Source: Microbacterium sp. MAH-37
GTDB taxonomy: Bacteria; Actinomycetota; Actinomycetes; Actinomycetales; Microbacteriaceae
Assembly (NCBI RefSeq): GCF_009758255.1
Contig: NZ_WSEN01000010.1
Coordinates: 248,001 to 312,000 of the forward strand
Direction of reading: 5' to 3'
Length of the DNA stretch: 64,000 nucleotides
Shown piece by piece: positions 42,415-51,087 of this stretch (its first letter is position 1; each line of letters begins with the position of its first letter). The notes below the pieces were generated by a model that worked only from the letters and a program-made list of their open reading frames with translations, made no database searches and was not told the origin of the DNA. A program made the position numbers and the translations under genes.

Positions 42415-43314
42415 TCAGCGCTCGACGGTGAAGTTGAACACGCCCTGGTCGAAGCGGTTGTACTGCTCGTAGTCGATCAGGTCGTACAGGTCGGCCCGAT
42501 GCTGCATCTCGCCGAGCTTCGACGTGAGGTGCCCCTCGGCGAGCAGGGTGTCCAGAGCGCGGTCCGCCGCGCCCATCGCGATGCGCAGCAGTGAGACCGG
42601 CCAGATCACGAGGTTCACGCCCGCGTCGCGCAGCTGGTCCACTGAGAACAGGTCGCTCTTGCCAAACTCCGTCATGTTGGCGAGGATCGGCACGTCCAGG
42701 GCCTTCGCCATCGCCTCGAACTCGGACAGGTCTCGCATCGCCTCGGGGAAGATCGCGTCCGCGCCGGCATCCACCAGCGCCTTCGCGCGGTCGACCGCCG
42801 CGTCCAGGCCCTCGACGGCGCGGATGTCGGTGCGCGCCATGATCAGGAAGTCGGGGTCGCGCCGCGCGTCGGCGGCCGCCCGGATGCGCTTGATCGCGGT
42901 GTCCTGATTGACGACGGACTTGCCGTCGAGGTGACCGCAGCGCTTCGGGTTGACCTGGTCCTCGATGTGGGTGCCGGCCAGCCCCGCATCCTCGAGCTCC
43001 TGGATCGTACGGGCCACGTTCATCGGCTCGCCGAAGCCGGTGTCGGCGTCGACGATCGCGGGCAGGTCGGTCATCCGAGCGATCTGCTTCGCCCGGCCCG
43101 CGACCTCGGTGAGCGTGGTCAGGCCGATGTCGGGCAGGCCGAGGTCGGCCGACAGCACCGCGCCCGAGATGTAGACCCCCTCGAAGCCCTTCTGCTCGAT
43201 CAGCCGCGCGGACAGCGGGTTGAACGCACCGGGAAAGCGCAGCAGTTCGCCGCTCGCGAGCCGCTCACGGAACAGCCGGCGCTTCTCGGCGGGCGTGGTG
43301 GTGGAGTACAGCAT
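42415..43314 (-). CDS. prpB: 2-methylisocitrate lyase
   Basis: A 299-residue isocitrate-lyase-superfamily TIM barrel that splits 2-methylisocitrate into pyruvate and succinate. Landmarks are FPGAFNPLSARLIEQKGFEG, YISGAVLSADLGLPDIGLTT, metal-site DADTGFGEP and the catalytic-loop NPKRCGHLDGK with the active Cys. The ATG at 43312-43314 overlaps the prpD stop by one base. It is last in the GntR-prpD-prpB operon of the methylcitrate cycle; prpC is not attached. Confidence 0.95.
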   Translation of the reverse strand: MLYSTTTPAEKRRLFRERLASGELLRFPGAFNPLSARLIEQKGFEGVYISGAVLSADLGLPDIGLTTLTEVAGRAKQIARMTDLPAIVDADTGFGEPMNVARTIQELEDAGLAGTHIEDQVNPKRCGHLDGKSVVNQDTAIKRIRAAADARRDPDFLIMARTDIRAVEGLDAAVDRAKALVDAGADAIFPEAMRDLSEFEAMAKALDVPILANMTEFGKSDLFSVDQLRDAGVNLVIWPVSLLRIAMGAADRALDTLLAEGHLTSKLGEMQHRADLYDLIDYEQYNRFDQGVFNFTVER

Positions 43315-44840
43315 CAGAACAGCCCCTTGGGGGCCGGGGCGGCCTCGAGCAGGCCGGGCTTGGCGATGATGCTCAGCTCCGCGACCTCCGCCGCGGTGAG
43401 CTCGGGCAGACGCTGGACGAGCTCGAGGAACCGCTCGATCTCGGCCGGCTCGAGCACCGGCTCCGCCAGCATCCGGAACTTGGCGACGTAGTTCGCGCGG
43501 GCGAACGGCCGTGCGCCCAGCGGGTGCGCGTCGGCGACCGCGATCTCGTCGGTCAACGTGGTTCCGTCGGCGAGCGTGATCTCCACGCGACCGCCGAACG
43601 CCTTCTCGGCCGGGTCGATGGAGTGGTACCGGCGAGTCCACTCCGCGTCCTCCGCGGTGGTGATCTTGTGCCACAGCGCGACGGTGTCGACACGTCCGGC
43701 GCGCTCAGGGGTGTACGAGTCGACGTGGTGCCAGGCGCCGTCCTGCAGCGCGACGGCGAAGATGTACGGGATCGAGTGGTCGAGCGTCTCGCGCGAGGCG
43801 CTCGGGTCGTACTTCTGCGGGTCGTTCGCGCCCGAGCCGATCACGTTGTGCGTGTGGTGGCTGGTGTGGATCACGATCGCCGCGACGTTGGCGGGGTCCG
43901 TGAGCTCCGGGTGCTCGCCGTGCAGCTTGCGCGCGAGGTCGATGAGCGCCTGCGCCTGGTACTCGGCGGAGTGCTCCTTCGTGTACGTGTCGAGGATCGC
44001 GCGCTTCGCCTCGCCGGATGCCGGGAGCGGAACGTCGTAGGAGGCGTCCTTGCCGTCGAGCATCCAGGCGATCACGCCGTCCTCGCCCTCGTAGATCGGC
44101 GACGGCGAGGTCTGTCCGCGCATCGCCCGGTCGACGGCCTCGACGGCCATCTTGCCGGCGAACGCCGGGGCGTGCGCCTTCCAGGTGGAGATCTCGCCCT
44201 TGCGGCTCTGCCGGGTGGCTGTGGTGGTGTGCAGCGCCTGGCCGATGGCCTGGTAGATGGTCTCGGCGTCGAGGCCGAGCAGCGTGCCGATGCCGGCTGC
44301 GGCCGACGGGCCGAGGTGCGCGACGTGGTCGATCTTGTGCGCGTGCAGCGAGATCGCCTTCACCAGGTCGACCTGGATCTCGTAGCCGGTGGCGATGCCC
44401 CGGACGAGGTCACGACCGTCCCGACCCGCGTGCTGCGCGACCGCGAGGATCGGCGGGATGTTGTCGCCGGGGTGCGAGTACTCCGCCGCGAGGAAGGTGT
44501 CGTGGTAGTCCAGCTCGCGCACGGCGACGCCGTTCGCCCACGCTGCCCACTCCGGGCTGGTGCGGTGGTCGAGCGCGGCGCCGAACACGGTCGAGCCGCT
44601 GCCGCCGGTGGACACCGGGTGGCTGAACGCCTGCGCGCGGGCGGCGTTGATGGGCCCGCGGGTGAGGGATGCCGCGGCCACCGACGCGTTGTCGATGATG
44701 CGGTTGATGATCATGTCGACGACGTCAGCGTCGACCTCGACGGGGTCGGTGGCGACCTGGGCGATCTTCCAGGCCAGCTGCTCCTCGCGGGGCAGGTCCT
44801 CTTCGGAGCGGTACACGCGGACGTGGTGGGTGACGGTCAT
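43314..44840 (-). CDS. prpD: 2-methylcitrate dehydratase
   Basis: A 508-residue MmgE/PrpD-family enzyme that dehydrates 2-methylcitrate in propionate catabolism. Typical phrases are [40 protein letters not shown] and [20 protein letters not shown]. It overlaps the upstream GntR gene by 4 bases and prpB by one base. Length is normal for actinobacterial PrpD. Confidence 0.95.
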   Translation of the reverse strand: MTVTHHVRVYRSEEDLPREEQLAWKIAQVATDPVEVDADVVDMIINRIIDNASVAAASLTRGPINAARAQAFSHPVSTGGSGSTVFGAALDHRTSPEWAAWANGVAVRELDYHDTFLAAEYSHPGDNIPPILAVAQHAGRDGRDLVRGIATGYEIQVDLVKAISLHAHKIDHVAHLGPSAAAGIGTLLGLDAETIYQAIGQALHTTTATRQSRKGEISTWKAHAPAFAGKMAVEAVDRAMRGQTSPSPIYEGEDGVIAWMLDGKDASYDVPLPASGEAKRAILDTYTKEHSAEYQAQALIDLARKLHGEHPELTDPANVAAIVIHTSHHTHNVIGSGANDPQKYDPSASRETLDHSIPYIFAVALQDGAWHHVDSYTPERAGRVDTVALWHKITTAEDAEWTRRYHSIDPAEKAFGGRVEITLADGTTLTDEIAVADAHPLGARPFARANYVAKFRMLAEPVLEPAEIERFLELVQRLPELTAAEVAELSIIAKPGLLEAAPAPKGLF

Positions 44841-45475
44841 GGGGTTCCTTCCGACAGCGATTCGAGGATGCTGGTGAGCGCGTTGTGCAGGTGCACGTGC
44901 GTGGCATGGGCGGCGAGATCGCCGTCGCGCGCGGCGAGCGCGCGGGCGATCGTGAGGTGCTCGGCAGCGGATGCCGCGAGCCGCTCGGGCTTGTCGCGCG
45001 CCATCCGGCGCACCCGCACGAGGTGGGTGCGCACGGTGCGCAGCGCGGAGCTCAGGTAGTCGTTCGCGACGGCCGCGTCGAGCGCGGCGTCGAGCCGGGC
45101 GATCAGCGCGTAGTACGCATCGCGGCCGGCGGCTCGCGACAGGTCGACGTCAGCGAACTCGGATGCCAGGGCGCGGAAAGCCTCGGCATCGCCGCGCTCC
45201 GCGGCGAGTCGCGCGGTGGTCTCCTCGAGCGCACGACGGATCTCGAACAGGGCGCGGATGTCGTCGGCGTCGAGGTCGGCGACCACGGTGACGCGCGGCG
45301 ACTGCTGCACGACCAGGCCGTCGGCGACGAGCCGGCGCAACGCCTCGCGCAGCGGGGTGCGGCTCACACCGAGACGCGCGGCCTGTTCGACCTCGCCGAG
45401 CACCGCGCCGGACGGCAGAGCGCCGGACTGGATACCCTCCAGCAGCTCCGCGTAGGCCCGGTCACTTGCACGCAT
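44837..45475 (-). CDS. GntR-family (FadR/FCD type) regulator of the prp operon
   Basis: A 212-residue regulator with an N-terminal winged helix ([20 protein letters not shown], then [14 protein letters not shown]) and a helical FCD effector domain with metal-type His residues in the C-terminal half ([20 protein letters not shown]). The ATG at 45473-45475 is the first gene of the operon and overlaps prpD by 4 bases. TGTATACA palindromes directly upstream suggest autoregulation. The effector is probably a methylcitrate-cycle intermediate; this is inferred. Confidence 0.92.
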   Translation of the reverse strand: MRASDRAYAELLEGIQSGALPSGAVLGEVEQAARLGVSRTPLREALRRLVADGLVVQQSPRVTVVADLDADDIRALFEIRRALEETTARLAAERGDAEAFRALASEFADVDLSRAAGRDAYYALIARLDAALDAAVANDYLSSALRTVRTHLVRVRRMARDKPERLAASAAEHLTIARALAARDGDLAAHATHVHLHNALTSILESLSEGTP

Positions 45476-45483
45476 GGCCTCAT

Positions 45484-45542
45484 TGTATACATAAATGTCA
45501 CTGGCCAGGCTATCAGTGCCGATTCGAACGATCAGCGTATAC
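45484..45542. promoter_or_regulatory. GntR-type operators upstream of the prp operon
   Basis: TGTATACA (45484-45491), a perfect 8-bp palindrome 8 bases before the GntR start, and GTATAC (45537-45542) about 50 bases further upstream, next to the stop of the WYL gene. FCD-type GntR proteins commonly bind TNGTNNNACNA-like sites, which these fit. Confidence 0.6.
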
Positions 45543-45545
45543 AGT

Positions 45546-46502
45546 TCAGGATGCCGCGTTCCGCAACCGCTCCCCCACCGCGGCAACCGCCTGCCGCACC
45601 TCCTCACCTTCCAGGACCTCGAACGCGAAGCCCGACATCCCGAGGTAGATCGCGAACTCCTCCGGATCGCGCGACCCCGCTTCGAGGATGCAGCTCGCAT
45701 CGCCGTCCGCGGTCACCGTCGCGATCGTCGCGTCGAACCGCCGGCGCACCACCGCCGCCGGCGCCTGCATCCGCACCCGCGCCCGGAACGGGTAGGGCGC
45801 GATCGTGATGCTGCGCGCGGTGAATCGGCGCAGCGCGTCATCCGGGACCTCCCGCTCGGCGAACTCCTCCGGCAGCGAGAACGGACGGCGGATGCGATCG
45901 ACGCGCAGCGTGCGCCACTCCTCGCGCTCCGCGTCGCGCGCGACGAGATACCAGCGCTCGTCCGTGTGCACGATCCGATGCGGCTCGACGATGCGGCGCA
46001 CCTCGGCGCTGTCGTGCCGCGTGTAGTCGATGCGCAGCCTGCGGCGGGCGGAGATCGCCGCGGCGAGCGCGGTGACCACGTCGAGGTCGACGCCGCCACC
46101 CTCGGCCGGATCGAGACGCACCATCGCCCGCTCCACCTCGGCGATCCGGGTGCGGGCCGCGGCCGAGAGCGACTGCTCGAGCTTGGCGAGGGCGCGACCA
46201 GCGGCCTCCTCCATCCCTGTCACCACACTCGCCGCCGCGGCGCGGAGGCCGACCGCGATGGCGACGGACTCGTCGTCGAGCAGGGTCAGCGGCGGAACGC
46301 TGGCGCCGGGGCCGAGTCGGTAACCGCCGTGACGACCGCGGGTGGCCTCGATGCCGTAGCCGAGTTCGCGCAGATCGTCGATGTCGCGGCGCAGAGTCCG
46401 GTCGCTCACCTCCAGTCGCTCGCGGAGCTCGGCACCGGTCCAGTCGCGGCGGACCTGCAACAGGGAGAGGAGGGCGAGAGTGCGGCCGGTCGTGCGCGTC
46501 AT
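45546..46502 (-). CDS. YafY-type HTH/WYL-domain regulator
   Basis: A 318-residue regulator with an N-terminal DeoR-like HTH (LEVSDRTLRRDIDDLRELGY) and a WYL domain around residues 150-220 (HRIVHTDERWYLVARDAERE), then a WCX-type C-terminus. It is divergent from the epoxide hydrolase gene with 61 bases between, including a perfect operator-like palindrome, so it probably controls that gene. The ligand is unknown. Confidence 0.9.
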   Translation of the reverse strand: MTRTTGRTLALLSLLQVRRDWTGAELRERLEVSDRTLRRDIDDLRELGYGIEATRGRHGGYRLGPGASVPPLTLLDDESVAIAVGLRAAAASVVTGMEEAAGRALAKLEQSLSAAARTRIAEVERAMVRLDPAEGGGVDLDVVTALAAAISARRRLRIDYTRHDSAEVRRIVEPHRIVHTDERWYLVARDAEREEWRTLRVDRIRRPFSLPEEFAEREVPDDALRRFTARSITIAPYPFRARVRMQAPAAVVRRRFDATIATVTADGDASCILEAGSRDPEEFAIYLGMSGFAFEVLEGEEVRQAVAAVGERLRNAAS

Positions 46503-46523
46503 GACTCCATGATTCTCGCTTCT

Positions 46524-46542
46524 CCGGTCATATTACGACCGG
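46524..46542. promoter_or_regulatory. Operator-like palindrome between WYL regulator and epoxide hydrolase
   Basis: CCGGTC (46524-46529) and GACCGG (46537-46542), perfect 6-bp arms with an AT-rich 7-base spacer (ATATTAC), in the only stretch between two divergent starts. The spacer could hold a -10 element. Confidence 0.65.
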
Positions 46543-46563
46543 ATAGCGCCGGAGCATGGAGAC

Positions 46564-47712
46564 ATGAACGCACAGCAGACGGACGCCGTCCTCCCCTTCC
46601 GCATCGAGGTCTCCGACGAGGCGCTCGACGATCTGCGCGCGCGGCTGCGCGCGGCACGCCTCCCCCACCCCCTGCCCGGTGACGGCTGGGACCGCGGCGT
46701 GCCGGTGGCGGTGCTCGCCGAGCTCGTGGCCGGCTGGGCGGAGCACGACTGGCGGGCCACCGAGCGTCGCCTCGCCGCACTGCCCCAGATCGTGACGAGC
46801 GTCGACGGCCAGACCATCCATGCCGTGCACGTGCGGTCGCCGCACCCGGGCGCCGTGCCCGTCCTGCTGCTGCACGGCTGGCCCGGCTCGTTCCTCGAGT
46901 TCGAGGGCCTCATCGGACCGCTCACCGAGGACGCCGAGATGCCCTTCGACGTGATCATCCCCTCCCATCCGGGATTCGGATTCTCGACCCCGCTCGCAGA
47001 TGACAGCTGGACAGCGGAGCGCACCGCCGCCGCCTATCTCGAACTCATGACGCGCCTCGGATACGACCGCTTCGCCGTCCAGGGCGGCGACCACGGCGCA
47101 GCGGTCGCCCCCGAGCTCGGCCGACTGGCCCCCGAGCGGGTGATCGGCGTGCACGTGAACGGCTCCCTGGGCAGCTTCGTCGGCGACCTCGACGAAGACG
47201 CGGCCGCCGCGCTCACGCCTGTGGAGCGCGACCGGCTGCGCCGGGTCGGCGAGTTCATGCAGCGCGAATTCGGCTACATCTCCATCCAGTCCACGCGCCC
47301 CGGCCTGATCGGGGCCATGGCTGCGGACAGCCCGGTGGCCCAGTTCGCCTGGATCCACGACAAGCTGCAGGCCTGGACGCACCCGGCCGAGGCGGACGCG
47401 GTCGACGTGCTCGGCGAGCGCTTCGTGTTCGACAACGCCTCGCTGTACTGGTTCACTGCGAGCGCCGGATCGGCCGCGCTGGTCACCTACGGACTCACCA
47501 CGGCCTGGGATGCCCCGAAGCCCAGCTCAGGGGTGCCGACGGCCGTGATCGTGTTCGCTCACGACGTGGGACTGCGCTTCGCCGAGGAGCCGCATCACCG
47601 CATTGTGCGGTGGACCGACGTCGAGGACCGCGGCGGCCACTTCGCCGCGCTCGAGGAGCCCGATACGCTGCTCGACGATATGCGTGCGTTCTTCGGACCG
47701 CTGCGCGGCTGA
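46564..47712 (+). CDS. Epoxide hydrolase (EHN-type alpha/beta hydrolase)
   Basis: A 382-residue hydrolase. The N-terminal EHN domain (FRIEVSDEALDDLRARLRAA) is specific to microsomal-type epoxide hydrolases. The core has the oxyanion HGWPGSF, nucleophile Asp176 in QGGDHGA, the lid after residue 200, and a catalytic His in DRGGHFAALEEPD. It opens epoxides to diols; the natural substrate is unknown. Probably controlled by the divergent WYL protein. Confidence 0.9.
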   Translation: MNAQQTDAVLPFRIEVSDEALDDLRARLRAARLPHPLPGDGWDRGVPVAVLAELVAGWAEHDWRATERRLAALPQIVTSVDGQTIHAVHVRSPHPGAVPVLLLHGWPGSFLEFEGLIGPLTEDAEMPFDVIIPSHPGFGFSTPLADDSWTAERTAAAYLELMTRLGYDRFAVQGGDHGAAVAPELGRLAPERVIGVHVNGSLGSFVGDLDEDAAAALTPVERDRLRRVGEFMQREFGYISIQSTRPGLIGAMAADSPVAQFAWIHDKLQAWTHPAEADAVDVLGERFVFDNASLYWFTASAGSAALVTYGLTTAWDAPKPSSGVPTAVIVFAHDVGLRFAEEPHHRIVRWTDVEDRGGHFAALEEPDTLLDDMRAFFGPLRG

Positions 47713-47715
47713 GGG

Positions 47716-48681
47716 TCAGTCCGCCTGTTCGGGCAGCGGCTCCACGAACTCCGGCGCCCGAGGCTCCCCGAGCTTGACCAGGACGACCCCGCCGAGCACC
47801 AGAGCCGCGCCGATCGCCTGCAGCAGGTCGGGCAACTGGCCCAGCAGCAGCCAGCCGAACAGCATCGCCGCCACCACCTCGGCGAGCGCGACGAACGAGG
47901 CCAGCCGTGAGCCGAGCATCCGAGTCGAGACGATGCCGAGAACGTACGCGAGCGCGGCGGCGACGAGACCGATCGCGAGCACCGGCACGAACCACGGAAC
48001 CGTGCCGAACCGATAGGCGATGTCGTCGGTGGTCCAGGCCATCGGCAGCACGCCGATCAGGCCCGCGAGAGTGAGGCCGACGGCGCCGATCAGCAGGCCG
48101 AGCCCGGCGAGGGCGATCGGCGGCACGCCGGTGTCGTTGCGCGCCGAGAGCAGGAAGTAGGCGGCCGCACCGACCATCGCTCCGAGCGCCCAGAGGATGC
48201 CGCCGACGTCCAGGCGCGCGCCGGTGACGATGTCCAGCATGAGCACCAGCCCGATGAACGCGACCACCGCGCCGACGATGCTGCGCCCTGAGGGGCGCTC
48301 ACCGCGCCGCATCCAGAGCCAGAGCACCACGGCGACGGGCGCCGTGTACTCGATCAGCAAGGCGATGCCGACATCCATCACCGCCACAGCCTGGAAGTAG
48401 AACAGCTGCGTGGCGGTGACCGCGAGCAGGCCGTAGGCGAGGATCATGCCGGCGTTGCGGCGCACGGCGCCCCAGCGCCCGCGCAGCGCGAGGAGCGTGG
48501 GGATCAGTAGCGCGATCGCCCCCACCCACACGCGCACCGTCACGGCGGCGCCGGGCGTCCAGCCCGCGTCGATGAGTCCGCGCGCCCAGGCACCGGACAT
48601 GCCGAACGAGAACGCGGCGGCGACGGCGACGGTCAGGCCGAGGGTCGTGTGCCGGCTCACGACGGAACGAGGGGATGCCAC
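47716..48681 (-). CDS. EamA/DMT-superfamily transporter
   Basis: A 321-residue inner-membrane protein with about ten hydrophobic spans arranged as two EamA repeats. The first repeat ends near YTAPVAVVLWLWMRRGERPS, the second near LAEVVAAMLFGWLLLGQLPD, both typical of the drug/metabolite family. Substrate is unknown; family members export amino acids, nucleosides or drugs. It is convergent with the epoxide hydrolase with only 3 bases between the genes. Confidence 0.9.
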   Translation of the reverse strand: MASPRSVVSRHTTLGLTVAVAAAFSFGMSGAWARGLIDAGWTPGAAVTVRVWVGAIALLIPTLLALRGRWGAVRRNAGMILAYGLLAVTATQLFYFQAVAVMDVGIALLIEYTAPVAVVLWLWMRRGERPSGRSIVGAVVAFIGLVLMLDIVTGARLDVGGILWALGAMVGAAAYFLLSARNDTGVPPIALAGLGLLIGAVGLTLAGLIGVLPMAWTTDDIAYRFGTVPWFVPVLAIGLVAAALAYVLGIVSTRMLGSRLASFVALAEVVAAMLFGWLLLGQLPDLLQAIGAALVLGGVVLVKLGEPRAPEFVEPLPEQAD

Positions 48682-48736
48682 GGCTTGACGCTATCGGCTC
48701 GTGGGCTCCCCATCGATCCGGCCGGAACTCTTCACA

Positions 48737-48752
48737 AACGATTATCGATTAG
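48737..48752 (+). promoter_or_regulatory. Regulon site 1 (importer operon)
   Basis: AACGATTATCGATTAG, containing the palindromic core CGATTATCG, 43 bases upstream of the binding-protein start at 48795. It differs at one base of 16 from the site before the beta-helix gene (62386-62401, other strand). Probably the operator of the GntR protein at 56955-57626. Confidence 0.75.
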
Positions 48753-48794
48753 TGTAATGTCCCCAGTGTCCCACCCACCTGGAAAGGATCAACG

Positions 48795-50066
48795 ATGATC
48801 AAGCGCCCTCTCCTCCCCGTCGTCGGCATCACCGCAATCGCCGCCCTCGCCCTCGCCGGCTGCAGCGGCTCGTCCGGCGGCGACTCCGCCTCGGCCGACG
48901 GGAAGACCACGCTGCGCGTGCTCGTGAACGTCACCCCCAACCTCACCGAGGAGTTCTGGAACGACCTCGTCGCGCCCTTCGAGAAGGAGCACAAGGACAT
49001 CGACGTCGTCATCCAGAACCCCGGCGCCGAGGGCGTCGCGGCGGCGGTCCCCCGCCTGCTCGCCGCCGGTGACGCCCCCGACATCGTGCAGTCGATCGCC
49101 CCGAACCCGAAGCTCGCCCCCGAACTCGTCGACCTCTCGAAGTACGAGTGGGCGAAGAACGGCCCGCTCGCCGAGCAGTACTCGATCGACGGCAAGAACT
49201 ACATGGCCGGCATCGGCTACCAGCTGCAGAGCCTGTTCTTCTACAACAAGACCGCCTTCGAAGAGGCCGGCATCACCGAGGTGCCCACCACTGTCGACGA
49301 GCTCACCGAGGACCTCGGCAAGCTGCAGGCGGCCGGCTGGACCACACCGGTGCAGACCGGTGGCGACTGGATGACCAGCCACGCGCTGCAGGCGCTCGGC
49401 CTGCCGACGATCATCTCCGAGAACCCGAAGTGGTTCCAGGAGGTGTCCGCGGGCGACGTGACCTTCAGCGACACCTACGGCGACGCCGTCGACACCTACG
49501 CCGACTGGGTCGCGAAGGGCTACATCCCCAAGGAAGCGCTCGGCATCAAGTACCCAGACGCCGAGCAGGCCTTCCTCTCCGGCAAGAGCGCGGTGTACCC
49601 GATGGGCAGCTGGTTCGCCGGCACCCAGGCCAAGGCCGCAGACTCCGCCGATATCGGCGTGTTCCGCGCGCCGGCATTCGACGGCGTCGACCAGCCCGCC
49701 ATGGGCGCGAACATCGCCAGCCCGTACTCGATCCTCAAGGCCACCAAGAGCCAGGATGCCGCAGCGCAGCTGATCGAGTTCCTGGTGACCGACAAGGAGG
49801 CCGTCACCGCACAGCTCGCAGTTGACGGCAACTTCCGCGACGGCTACGAGTACGACATGACCCCGCTCGGCGAGGAGCTGCAGAAGATCAGCGCCGAGAC
49901 TCCTGCCAAGGCGTACACGCCCACCGGCGGCGGCTACGGCGAGCGCACGATGCCCACGGGCTACTCCGAGGAGCTGAACACGCAGACGCAGTCGCTGATC
50001 GGCGGCACCAAGGCCGCCGACATGCTGAAGTCCATGGACGACTGGTTCGCGGCGAACGCCGGCTGA
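48795..50066 (+). CDS. Sugar ABC transporter substrate-binding lipoprotein (deoxyhexose-type locus)
   Basis: A 423-residue family 1 binding protein. The signal peptide MIKRPLLPVVGITAIAALAL runs into the lipobox LAGC at residues 20-23, then a Ser/Gly-rich linker and TTLRVLVNVTPNLTEEFWND. GGAAAGGA precedes the ATG. It is the first gene of an eight-kilobase plus-strand operon and follows regulon site 1. Cargo is unknown; the enzymes downstream suggest an oligosaccharide containing a 6-deoxyhexose such as L-fucose. Confidence 0.93.
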   Translation: MIKRPLLPVVGITAIAALALAGCSGSSGGDSASADGKTTLRVLVNVTPNLTEEFWNDLVAPFEKEHKDIDVVIQNPGAEGVAAAVPRLLAAGDAPDIVQSIAPNPKLAPELVDLSKYEWAKNGPLAEQYSIDGKNYMAGIGYQLQSLFFYNKTAFEEAGITEVPTTVDELTEDLGKLQAAGWTTPVQTGGDWMTSHALQALGLPTIISENPKWFQEVSAGDVTFSDTYGDAVDTYADWVAKGYIPKEALGIKYPDAEQAFLSGKSAVYPMGSWFAGTQAKAADSADIGVFRAPAFDGVDQPAMGANIASPYSILKATKSQDAAAQLIEFLVTDKEAVTAQLAVDGNFRDGYEYDMTPLGEELQKISAETPAKAYTPTGGGYGERTMPTGYSEELNTQTQSLIGGTKAADMLKSMDDWFAANAG

Positions 50067-50072
50067 TGCCCT

Positions 50073-50102
50073 GCGGCCGGGGCGGTTCTCCGCCCCGGCC
50101 GC
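50073..50102. other. Intercistronic stem-loop after a binding-protein gene
   Basis: A perfect 13-bp stem (GCGGCCGGGGCGG 50073-50085, CCGCCCCGGCCGC 50090-50102) with a TTCT loop, 6 bases past the binding-protein stop and 70 bases before the permease start. It is the strongest of the four such structures in the window. Confidence 0.8.
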
Positions 50103-50172
50103 ACCATCTGCAGCATCCGCACAGGACAGCGACGACATGTTCCGCACCCGACCCGAATCGGAGCTCATCACC

Positions 50173-51087
50173 ATGAGCACGACCCTCGCCCCTCGGCGCC
50201 GCTCGGCGCTCCAGACCTGGCAGCTGCGCCTGCCGGGCTTCCTCATGGCCGCACCGGCGGTGGCCGTCTTCATCGCGATGTTCGTGATCCCGATGATCCT
50301 CGCCGCCGTGCTGAGCTTCACGAACTGGAACGGCTACAGCCTGAACTTCGACTTCATCGGCTGGGACAACTACGCCAAGGCGTTCCGCAACCCGCGCTCG
50401 ATCGATGCGGCGATCTTCACCGGCATCGTCGCCGTGGTCGGCACCGTGCTGTGCAACGGCATCGGCCTCGCCGTCGCCGCCCTGATCTCCGGCCCCGGGC
50501 GCTCGAACACACTGCTGCGCACGATCTTCTTCTACCCCTACGTGATCAGCTCGCTGATCATCGGCTTCATCTGGTCGGCGATGCTCTCACCGCAGGGCGC
50601 GGTCAACGGCGTGCTGAGCACCATCGGCCTTCCCGCGATGCCATTCCTCACCGATCCGACCTTCGCCAAGGCCAGCGTCATCTTCACCATCGCGTGGGCG
50701 CACTTCGGCTTCAACATGATCCTGTTCCTCGCCGGCATCAAGTCGGTCCCCGCGGAGTACTACGAGGCCGCCACGGTCGACGGCGCCTCGCGGTGGCAGC
50801 AGTTCCGCTCGATCACCCTGCCGCTGATCGCACCGGTGTTCACCGTGAACATCGTGCTCACCCTGGTCGGGCTGCTCAAGGTCTACGACGTGGTTCTCTC
50901 GCTCACCGACGGCGGTCCGGCCGGCTCCACCCAGACGATCGTCTACCAGATCCTGAAGAACTCCTTCGCGAACTCCGAGCTCGGCTTCGGCGCCGCCCAG
51001 TCGATGGTGCTCCTCATCGTCACCGCCGTGATCGGCCTGGCCGTCACCCTGGTGCGCCGCCGCGCAGAGCAGAAGGTCACCGACTGA
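50173..51087 (+). CDS. Sugar ABC transporter permease, MalF type (deoxyhexose-type locus)
   Basis: A 304-residue permease beginning MSTTLAPRRRSALQTWQLRL, first span LMAAPAVAVFIAMFVIPMIL, the phrase LSFTNWNGYSLNFDFIGWDN and EAA loop YYEAATVDGASRWQQFRSI. The ATG at 50173 has GGAG about 9 bases upstream; an ATG at 50137 would add 12 residues and cannot be excluded. Its stop overlaps the next start (TGATG). Confidence 0.92.
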   Translation: MSTTLAPRRRSALQTWQLRLPGFLMAAPAVAVFIAMFVIPMILAAVLSFTNWNGYSLNFDFIGWDNYAKAFRNPRSIDAAIFTGIVAVVGTVLCNGIGLAVAALISGPGRSNTLLRTIFFYPYVISSLIIGFIWSAMLSPQGAVNGVLSTIGLPAMPFLTDPTFAKASVIFTIAWAHFGFNMILFLAGIKSVPAEYYEAATVDGASRWQQFRSITLPLIAPVFTVNIVLTLVGLLKVYDVVLSLTDGGPAGSTQTIVYQILKNSFANSELGFGAAQSMVLLIVTAVIGLAVTLVRRRAEQKVTD

